From Candidatus Roizmanbacteria bacterium (GTDB lineage: Bacteria > Patescibacteriota > Microgenomatia > UBA1406 > GWC2-37-13), in contig JAPLYQ010000129.1 of NCBI GenBank assembly GCA_026395475.1, forward strand, positions 1 through 5,744: a DNA stretch of 5,744 bases, read 5' to 3'. This document shows, piece by piece, positions 1-5,063 of the stretch. The notes under the pieces are model-generated. The model saw only the letters and a program-made list of their open reading frames with translations, was not told the DNA's origin and searched no databases. Each line of letters starts with the position of its first letter. The stretch's first letter is position 1. A program made the position numbers and the translations under genes.

Positions 1-374
1 GCGACTTTCTTCGCCCCATCATTATTGGTATCGCCCCATTTGTGGGTGGATTACTTACACTATGGCTTGTAATCCAGTCAAAATTATTTCCAGGACGGGA
101 GTTGTGGCAAACACTTGTATTTGGATATTTTATTATTGCAGTTAGTGTAAATATGTTTTCTTCAAGACAAGACCTTATTGATGTTGCCTATCTTATTCCT
201 ATTGTACTTATTATCCTTTTTCTTCTTTACCTTTTTCCGATTCATATTTCATCTACATTCATCAATCAATTATTCATTCATATTTCATATTTTATTACCG
301 TTATTCAGGTCCCTCTTTTGTTTTCTCTCGGAATACACGCTATACTGATAGTATTATTAACAAAGTTTGAATAA
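1..374 (+). CDS. C-terminal part of a multi-pass membrane protein (5' end outside window)
   Basis: The open frame runs in from the window edge (first full codon at 3) with no stop before TAA at 372-374, so the GTG at 42 is probably an internal Val codon, not the start. About 124 residues are visible. They form four hydrophobic stretches: around IIIGIAPFVGG, around LVFGYFIIAVSVNMF, a long one around AYLIPIVLIILFLLYLFPI, and a last one near the C-terminus. The pattern 'IGIAPFVGG' followed by 'NMFSSRQDL' recalls the C-terminal membrane half of M50-like membrane metallopeptidase relatives in Patescibacteria. That is an impression from memory: the HExxH region that would prove it is not in the window. 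It ends 5 bases before the pilin gene, so the two are likely co-transcribed. Sure that it is a membrane protein; unsure of its function. Confidence 0.6.
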   Translation, partial: DFLRPIIIGIAPFVGGLLTLWLVIQSKLFPGRELWQTLVFGYFIIAVSVNMFSSRQDLIDVAYLIPIVLIILFLLYLFPIHISSTFINQLFIHISYFITVIQVPLLFSLGIHAILIVLLTKFE

Positions 375-379
375 TAATT

Positions 380-697
380 ATGATACCGAAAGTTCTTGCC
401 CAAAATATAAGTGTAAATGGAACAGCAATCCAAGGACCACTTGTTGGCTATAACAATATTGGAGACATAATCAACAATGTTGTGCCTTTTGTCATGGCGC
501 TTGCGGGGATTATTCTATTCTTTGTTCTTATGTGGGGTGGACTTGACTATGTCACTTCTCAAGGTATGCCTGAAAAGATAAAATCAGCAAATGCTAAAAT
601 AACAGCGGGAGTAATTGGTTTTGTCCTTCTTGTACTTTCATTTCTTATTACCCGTATTATCGCTTATGTATTTGGAGTGGGACAAGGAATTATATAA
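380..697 (+). CDS. Small two-helix pilin-like membrane protein (T4SS pilin / TrbC-VirB2-like)
   Basis: The 105-residue protein has two membrane helices, about residues 34-54 (PFVMALAGIILFFVLMWGG) and 74-99. They are joined by a short polar, Lys-containing loop with 'TSQGMPEKIKSANAKITAG'. The sequence 'NIGDIINNVVPF...LAGIILFFVLMWGG...SQGMPEKIKSA' is the typical pattern of the T4SS_pilin family abundant in Patescibacteria and distantly like VirB2/TrbC pilins. Such proteins are membrane-inserted pilin subunits in VirB systems; here the role is inferred, since no other secretion genes are visible. The N-terminus is unusually short: 'MIPKVLAQ' looks like the tail of a signal peptide ending in an 'LAQ' cleavage site, but there is no hydrophobic core before it. 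The frame cannot be extended, because an in-frame TGA lies at 368-370. No Shine-Dalgarno sequence precedes the ATG, so translation may be coupled to the gene 5 bases upstream. Confidence 0.8.
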   Translation: MIPKVLAQNISVNGTAIQGPLVGYNNIGDIINNVVPFVMALAGIILFFVLMWGGLDYVTSQGMPEKIKSANAKITAGVIGFVLLVLSFLITRIIAYVFGVGQGII

Positions 698-703
698 ACA
701 GTA

Positions 704-715
704 TATAATAGGAGG
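704..715 (+). promoter_or_regulatory. Abutting TATAAT (-10-like) and AGGAGG (Shine-Dalgarno) before recF
   Basis: A perfect TATAAT lies at 704-709 and a perfect AGGAGG at 710-715, with no base between. AGGAGG touches the ATG at 716, too close for normal use, but sits 6 bases before the in-frame TTG at 722, which is good spacing. If TATAAT is a real -10 box, transcription would begin close to 716 and give a leaderless mRNA starting at that ATG. No convincing -35 hexamer was seen 16-18 bases upstream. The two readings give different RecF starts. Confidence 0.45.
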
Positions 716-1777
716 ATGATTTTGAAACGAGTTCAACTCCATAATTTTAGAAATATATCATCTCGAGTTTTTGATATATCTTCAAAACTTACTATTATTC
801 TTGGAGAAAATGCACGCGGTAAAACAAATATTTTAGAAAGTATTCATTGCATCATAAATGGTGTGGGGTTTCGAGAGTCAAAAGAAGAAGAACTACTTCT
901 TATGGGAAGTTCAGAAACCCAGTTAGACGGATTATTCGATAAAAATAGCAACACTAATCATTTTCGAATTCTACTAAAAAAAGAACATACTGGTCTTATT
1001 TCCAAACAGTTTTTTGTTGAAAAGACGCGAAAGGGCCATGCCCACTATACCAGTGAGCAAACAAAATGTGTATTATTTGCTCCAGAACAAATCGACATCA
1101 TCACAGGATCTCCAGATATTAGAAGAGAATACTTCAACAAACTTATTAGCACTTTTGATATTGTCTATAAAAAACATCTTATTAACTATGAACAAGCCCT
1201 GCGCAAAAGAAATAAACTTCTTGAGCATTCTCGATCTGTTGAGAGTTTAAAAGAGGAATTGTCATTTTGGGATGTCTATCTTGAAAAGGAAGCAACGTTT
1301 ATTACTGAAAAAAGACAGACATATACTGGATTTTTAAATTCACATAAAAAACTTGATGGAAGAGAGTTTCATATAGAGTATGCTAAGAATGAGTTTACCC
1401 AGGAGAGGCTCAAGGAAAAAAAAGAGCTTGAACTACGTATTCGCAGGACTCTTATTGGACCACAAAAAGATGACTGGATTATTTCACTTAAAAATAAGGA
1501 TGTTGATAAAAAAAACATACAAAAATATGGAAGTAGAAGCGAACAACGTTTAGGTGTTTTTTGGCTTAAAATGAATGAAATACATTTTATGGAAGAGGAA
1601 ATAAATATTCATCCAATCCTTCTTCTTGATGATGTGTTTTCTGAATTTGACCACGAAAATAAAGAAAGAATAGTTCTACTAATAGAGATGTATCAGACAG
1701 TCATGACAACAACAGAAGAAGAGCTTGTGAAAGAAATTCAGAAAAAAAATAAAGAAAGTGTAATAATCAAGGTCTAG
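716..1777 (+). CDS. recF: DNA replication and repair protein RecF
   Basis: RecF is a cytosolic ABC-type ATPase that, with RecO and RecR, helps load RecA at single-strand gaps. The 353 residues contain an N-terminal strand ending in NFRN (10-13), Walker A GENARGKTN (30-38), the RecF motif GPQKDD (248-253), signature region GSRSEQR (272-278), and Walker B plus D-loop ILLLDDVFSEFD (301-312). TTT (331-333) follows, where RecF proteins end their last core strand. Length is close to the usual 355-375. ATG 716 is chosen because the distance from Met to the FRN motif equals that in the E. coli and B. subtilis proteins as I remember them. TTG at 722 has the better Shine-Dalgarno spacing and is a real alternative (351 residues). 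The signature Gly, normally SRGEQR or SQGQQR, is Ser 275 here. It follows the pilin gene by 18 bases and is probably in the same operon. Confidence 0.93.
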   Translation: MILKRVQLHNFRNISSRVFDISSKLTIILGENARGKTNILESIHCIINGVGFRESKEEELLLMGSSETQLDGLFDKNSNTNHFRILLKKEHTGLISKQFFVEKTRKGHAHYTSEQTKCVLFAPEQIDIITGSPDIRREYFNKLISTFDIVYKKHLINYEQALRKRNKLLEHSRSVESLKEELSFWDVYLEKEATFITEKRQTYTGFLNSHKKLDGREFHIEYAKNEFTQERLKEKKELELRIRRTLIGPQKDDWIISLKNKDVDKKNIQKYGSRSEQRLGVFWLKMNEIHFMEEEINIHPILLLDDVFSEFDHENKERIVLLIEMYQTVMTTTEEELVKEIQKKNKESVIIKV

Positions 1778-1847
1778 GAATAACTATATAATTCTCGTAT
1801 AGCCCAACTTCATCTTCCAGATTCCATCACATTGAATAATTCGTTCC

Positions 1848-1936
1848 GTATTTTACGCCTTTTCCATCCGACGAACTCGCACAATGATAATTCGAGTGCT
1901 CAAACAGGGCGTCGGACTGTCAAATGCATAAAATAC
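1848..1936. repeat. 89-base imperfect inverted repeat (long hairpin) in the recF-regulator gap
   Basis: The arms at 1848-1858 (GTATTTTACGC) and 1926-1936 (GCATAAAATAC) pair at 10 of 11 positions. Moving inward, TTT 1860-1862 pairs with AAA 1922-1924 and CA 1865-1866 with TG 1918-1919. Then TCCGACG 1867-1873 pairs perfectly with CGTCGGA 1910-1916, leaving C1917 bulged. An apical stem ACTCG 1875-1879 / CGAGT 1893-1897 can also form. That gives about 27 possible pairs by hand. There is no T-run directly after either side, so it is not a standard intrinsic terminator. A lone TATAAT at 1787-1792 lies upstream and could drive a transcript through it, but no -35 was seen. The symmetry also produces chance open frames on both strands. 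It could be a structured RNA, a REP/MITE-like element, or a protein-binding cruciform; the function is unknown. Confidence 0.6.
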
Positions 1937-1990
1937 TTCACCACATCCCTTCCTTTTTAATGCGAAGTATGTATTTATTGCAGTTGTTTC

Positions 1991-2022
1991 TTTCAGCAAG
2001 AATTCAGTTAATTGAATATAAT
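1991..2022 (+). promoter_or_regulatory. Putative promoter and CiaR-like direct repeat upstream of the response regulator
   Basis: TTTCAG (1991-1996), five bases, then ATTCAG (2002-2007) form a direct repeat with an 11-base period, about one DNA turn, as often seen for OmpR-family regulators. After nine more bases comes a perfect TATAAT (2017-2022), which ends 7 bases before the regulator ATG. No -35 hexamer is present at normal spacing, as expected of an activator-dependent promoter. The layout resembles CiaR sites in streptococci (NTTAAG-N5-WTTAAG ahead of the -10). An overlapping imperfect palindrome, ATTCAGTTAATTGAAT (2002-2017), is an alternative operator. Binding by the encoded regulator is inferred. 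Confidence 0.5.
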
Positions 2023-2029
2023 ATGAGAT

Positions 2030-2710
2030 ATGCGAATACTTATAGTTGAAGATGAGCACCGTATCGCTCACTCTCTTCAAAAAGGCCTCGAACAGGAACG
2101 TTTTGCCGTAGATATTGCCTATACAGGTAGAGAAGGATACGATCTTGCATCAACTGAAGACTATGATCTAATCATCCTTGATCTCATGCTTCCTGGAATG
2201 GATGGTATTTCAATTTGCAAAGAACTACGAAAAAATAAAATTCACATTCCCATACTTCTTCTTACCGCGAAAAGTCAAACAAATGAAAAAGTAGAAGGTC
2301 TCAATAGCGGGGCAGATGATTATCTTACCAAACCATTTTCATTTGACGAACTTTTAGCACGCATTCGAGCATTACTCAGAAGAAAGGGGACAGTTGTACA
2401 AACTAACATTTCAGTTGACGATCTAACGATGGATGTTAGCCGATTTGAAGTAAAAAGAGGAGGGAGCTCAATTTCTCTTACAAGCAAAGAGTTCTCACTA
2501 CTTGAATTTCTTTTATCAAAACAAAATCAAATTGTAACCAAGGATCAAATAATTCAGCATGTATGGAATTTTGATGCAGACATCCTTCCCAATACAGTTG
2601 AAGTATATATTAAAAAACTAAGAGACAAAATAGATAACTGTTTTCCAAATAAAAAACAATTAATCAAAACGGTACGCGGATTCGGCTATAAATTAGGGGG
2701 CGACGAGTAG
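2030..2710 (+). CDS. OmpR/PhoB-family DNA-binding response regulator
   Basis: This is the output half of a two-component system: phosphorylated by its kinase, it binds DNA and alters transcription. The 226 residues comprise a receiver domain (about 1-118) and a winged-helix DNA-binding domain (about 126-222). Receiver landmarks are the acidic pair E7/D8, phospho-acceptor D51 in 'LIILDLMLPGMDG', T79 in 'LLLTAKS', the switch aromatic Y98 and K101 in 'DYLTKPF', so all catalytic residues are intact. In the output domain, 'NTVEVYIKKLRDKI' (188-201) is the recognition helix and 'TVRGFGYKL' (214-222) the wing. The start ATG 2030 puts 'MRILIVEDE' at the exact family N-terminus. No Shine-Dalgarno is present; a TATAAT 7 bases upstream suggests a leaderless mRNA. 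Four bases separate it from the kinase gene. The closest named relatives appear to be CiaR/ArlR-like regulators, but orthology is not established. Confidence 0.95.
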   Translation: MRILIVEDEHRIAHSLQKGLEQERFAVDIAYTGREGYDLASTEDYDLIILDLMLPGMDGISICKELRKNKIHIPILLLTAKSQTNEKVEGLNSGADDYLTKPFSFDELLARIRALLRRKGTVVQTNISVDDLTMDVSRFEVKRGGSSISLTSKEFSLLEFLLSKQNQIVTKDQIIQHVWNFDADILPNTVEVYIKKLRDKIDNCFPNKKQLIKTVRGFGYKLGGDE

Positions 2711-2714
2711 TAAT

Positions 2715-3722
2715 ATGTTTATTTCTGCACGGAGAAAATTAACAGCTTGGTATCTTGTTATTCTCATGAGTGTGAGTATTTCTTTTAGTATCGTGATTTA
2801 TAGAGGAATGACTGCCGAAATTGATCGATTTACTCAACTTCAGCGTGTAAGAATCGAACGTAGATTTGATGATGCGGGGTTGCCAAGACCTCCCATACTT
2901 ATTGATCGAGACATGATTGATGAAGCAAAGCAACACATAATCCTCAATTTTCTTGGCGTTAACGGAATCATTTTCGTCGTAATGGGCGGTCTTTCATACT
3001 TCCTTGCCGGTAAAACACTGGAACCAATCCAAGAAATGGTGGAAGAACAGCATCGTTTTGTTTCAGATGCGTCACACGAACTAAAAACACCTCTAACCGC
3101 AATGAAAAGTTCACTTGAAGTGTATGTGAGAGATCCTAAGCTGACATTAGGAGAAGCAAAACAGGTACTATTGGACAATATTCAAGAAGTAAACAGATTG
3201 CAATCACTTTCTGAGTCACTTCTTACACTCTCTGAAAACCAGTCAAATAATTCTCAACATTTATTGGCACAAATATCTCCAAAAGCCATCATTACAAAAG
3301 CGTATAATCAAGTTAAGCATAGTGCGGATGAGAAAAAAATTAAAGTACGTATCGTTTCTATCCCAGACAGAAAAATTAATGGAAATGAAGAAAAATTAAT
3401 AGAACTTTTCACTATCCTTTTGGATAATGCAATCAAATACAGTCCAGAGGGGAAGTCGGTGTTGATAATAGGGAAATTAATCAAACACGGTATTGAGTTT
3501 AGAATTTCAGATAAAGGGATAGGAATTGATGAAAAAGACATTCCTCATGTTTTTGATCGTTTTTTTCGTTCAGACAGCGCTCGTAGTAGGGCGGGAGTCG
3601 GAGGATATGGACTAGGGTTACCAATTGCAAAAAAAATCGTTGAGTTTCACAAAGGAAGCATTCACATTGAAAGCAAAGTAGATAATGGGACAACAGTAAT
3701 AGTTTTTATTCCCCTTGTTTAA
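2715..3722 (+). CDS. Membrane-bound sensor histidine kinase, partner of the upstream regulator
   Basis: It senses an unknown signal at the membrane, autophosphorylates on His and passes the phosphate to the adjacent regulator. The 335 residues contain TM1 (about 11-30), a short external segment of about 48 residues, and TM2 (about 79-98). These lead to the H-box 'FVSDASHELKTPL' with H121, the N-box 'LLDNAIKYSP' with N238, the G1 box 'DKGIGID' (266-272), the F-box 'FDRFF' (280-284) and the G2 box 'GGYGLGLPIAKK' (296-307). All motifs for activity are intact. Only about 22 residues ('LEPIQEMVEEQHR') separate TM2 from His121, too short for a full HAMP domain. It starts 4 bases after the regulator stop, with only a distant G-run (2696-2701) as a possible ribosome site, so translational coupling is likely. 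The motif layout resembles CiaH-type kinases. The small external region argues for sensing at or within the membrane. Confidence 0.94.
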   Translation: MFISARRKLTAWYLVILMSVSISFSIVIYRGMTAEIDRFTQLQRVRIERRFDDAGLPRPPILIDRDMIDEAKQHIILNFLGVNGIIFVVMGGLSYFLAGKTLEPIQEMVEEQHRFVSDASHELKTPLTAMKSSLEVYVRDPKLTLGEAKQVLLDNIQEVNRLQSLSESLLTLSENQSNNSQHLLAQISPKAIITKAYNQVKHSADEKKIKVRIVSIPDRKINGNEEKLIELFTILLDNAIKYSPEGKSVLIIGKLIKHGIEFRISDKGIGIDEKDIPHVFDRFFRSDSARSRAGVGGYGLGLPIAKKIVEFHKGSIHIESKVDNGTTVIVFIPLV

Positions 3723-3750
3723 GCTCAAATTCAGAATTATTAATTAGTAT
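3718..3750 (+). promoter_or_regulatory. Putative promoter and CiaR-like direct repeat upstream of the exporter operon
   Basis: TTTAAG (3718-3723, overlapping the kinase TAA stop), five bases, then ATTCAG (3729-3734) repeat with an 11-base period. Ten bases later comes TAGTAT (3745-3750), a -10-like hexamer ending 9 bases before the ATG of the membrane fusion protein. This copies the layout before the response regulator gene: the same second hexamer, the same N5 spacer, and nearly the same distance to the -10. TTTAAG itself matches the CiaR half-site. The -10 is weaker than TATAAT, and part of the first hexamer is constrained by kinase codons, so chance remains possible. Confidence 0.42.
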
Positions 3751-3759
3751 TGTGGGTAT

Positions 3760-5058
3760 ATGAATATTTTTAAAAAGGGAAAAGAGTGGTTTATAAAAAA
3801 AGCGTTATGGATGAAAATCCTAATTGTATTAGTTTTTATAGGAATTGTAGGAGGAGCTTCATATTTCATATTTGGGACAAAAAAGGCAACTACTCAATAT
3901 CAAACAGGCACTGTTGAAAAAGGAACTCTCGTCGTTGCAGTCACTGGGTCAGGAACCGTTTCTTCTGCAAATAATACCAATATAACTACCCAAGCTACTG
4001 GAGTAGTCTCAAAATTATATGTAAAAGATGGAGACAAGGTAAAAAGCGGAGACAAAATAATGGAGATTGATCTGGATCTCGATGGAAAACAAACAGCATC
4101 TCAAGCACTATCAAGCTACCAAAGTGCAAAAAATAACTACGATAGTGCTCAGGCAAATATGTATTCAACACAATCCACAATGTTTACCAATTGGGATAAC
4201 TTCATGAAGATTGCACAAAATGGTACCTATCAATATGAAGATGGGAGTCCAAACAATATTAATCGTTCACTTCCTGAATTTCATATTGCAAATGACAACT
4301 GGCTTGCCGCAGAAGCAAAATATAAAATACAGCAAAATGTGGTCTACCAGTCTCAAACTGCTTTAAATTCAGCATGGTCAACCTATCAAAAAGCATCTTC
4401 AACAGTTTATGCTCCCATTTCGGGAACTGTGTCTGGTCTTGCTCTTCAAATCGGTTCTGTTATTAATTCAAATGCATCCTCTCAAACAAGCAACGTCAGT
4501 AATACAAAAATTGCGAATGTTAAAACAGATGCGACACCTATCGTATCCATTAGTCTTACTGAAATTGATGTCCCAAAAATTACCATTGGGGATAAGGCAA
4601 CCGTCACTCTTGACGCTTATCCTGACAAAACCTTTACGGGGAAAGTTGTAAGTATTGATACCGTAGGTTCAGTTTCTTCCGGCGTTACCACATATCCAAC
4701 TGTTATAAAACTTGACACAGATACCACAACCATCCTTCCAAACATGGCTGTATCAGCAAATATTATTACTGCAAGAAAAAATGATGTGTTAATGGTTCCA
4801 ACAAGTAGTATCCAACAGAACACAGATGGGACAAACTATGTACAAGTAATGAAAAATAATCAAGCATCACAAGTAACAGTAGAAATTGGTCTCGCATCAG
4901 ACTCTCAAACAGAAATTGTTTCTGGTCTATCAGAAGGAGATGTGATTGTTACTGCCACCATTAAAGCAGCAACAACAAGCACATCTACCACAACTTCACC
5001 ATTTAGTTCGTTCGGTGGCGCTCGCACCGGGGGAGCAGCATCAAGATTAGGAAGATAA
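3760..5058 (+). CDS. MacA/HlyD-type membrane fusion protein of an ABC exporter
   Basis: This is the adaptor subunit of a MacAB-like exporter, anchored in the membrane with most of its 432 residues outside. One N-terminal helix (about 19-39, rich in Ile/Val) follows a Lys-rich start, with no lipoprotein Cys. The lipoyl/barrel-sandwich halves are visible: 'GTVEKGTLVVAVTGSGTV' (50-67) with 'GVVSKLYVKDGDKVKSGDKI' (81-100), and 'VYAPISGTVSGLALQIGSVI' (216-235). Between them, about 112-212, lies a Gln/Ser/Ala-rich helical hairpin. A beta-barrel region follows (about 260-340, including 'GDKATVTLDAYPDKTFTGKV'), then a membrane-proximal domain (about 345-400, 'VPTSSI', 'GLSEGDVIV'). The last 30 residues are a Ser/Thr then Gly/Arg tail ('SPFSSFGGARTGG'), probably disordered and familiar from MacA-like proteins. 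It is followed 5 bases later by the ATPase gene. The substrate cannot be told from sequence. ATG 3760 is chosen as the first in-frame Met; only a weak GTGGG precedes it. Confidence 0.92.
   Translation: MNIFKKGKEWFIKKALWMKILIVLVFIGIVGGASYFIFGTKKATTQYQTGTVEKGTLVVAVTGSGTVSSANNTNITTQATGVVSKLYVKDGDKVKSGDKIMEIDLDLDGKQTASQALSSYQSAKNNYDSAQANMYSTQSTMFTNWDNFMKIAQNGTYQYEDGSPNNINRSLPEFHIANDNWLAAEAKYKIQQNVVYQSQTALNSAWSTYQKASSTVYAPISGTVSGLALQIGSVINSNASSQTSNVSNTKIANVKTDATPIVSISLTEIDVPKITIGDKATVTLDAYPDKTFTGKVVSIDTVGSVSSGVTTYPTVIKLDTDTTTILPNMAVSANIITARKNDVLMVPTSSIQQNTDGTNYVQVMKNNQASQVTVEIGLASDSQTEIVSGLSEGDVIVTATIKAATTSTSTTTSPFSSFGGARTGGAASRLGR
5049..5054 (+). promoter_or_regulatory. Shine-Dalgarno for the ABC ATPase, inside the end of the adaptor gene
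   Basis: AGGAAG lies 9 bases before the ATG at 5064 and overlaps the last codons of the adaptor. It fixes the ATPase start and indicates the two genes are translated from one mRNA. It is one of only two clear Shine-Dalgarno sequences in the window. Confidence 0.6.
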
Positions 5059-5063
5059 TCACT

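Noticed and set aside
1014..1250. 78-residue + strand frame inside recF
   Set aside because: Overlaps recF in another frame; recF motifs are intact on both sides, so this is not a frameshift remnant.
1867..1916. tRNA-like fold (TTCGAGT resembles a T-loop)
   Set aside because: No 5-base stem flanks TTCGAGT, and no acceptor stem or anticodon arm could be built.
1848..1936. Integron attC site or intrinsic terminator
   Set aside because: The arm ends lack the RYYYAAC / GTTRRRY boxes of attC, no integron genes are nearby, and neither strand has a T-run after the stem.
1853..2080. 75-residue open frame on the minus strand across the gap
   Set aside because: It starts inside the response regulator gene, crosses the inverted repeat, has no recognisable family or ribosome site, and its tail is largely explained by the hairpin's symmetry.
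2840..3178. 112-residue minus-strand open frame inside the kinase gene
   Set aside because: Antisense shadow of a fully conserved kinase coding region; Ser-rich composition typical of the reverse complement of coding DNA.
4409..4651. 80-residue + strand frame inside the adaptor gene
   Set aside because: Alternate-frame shadow; the adaptor reading frame is continuous and family-like through this region.
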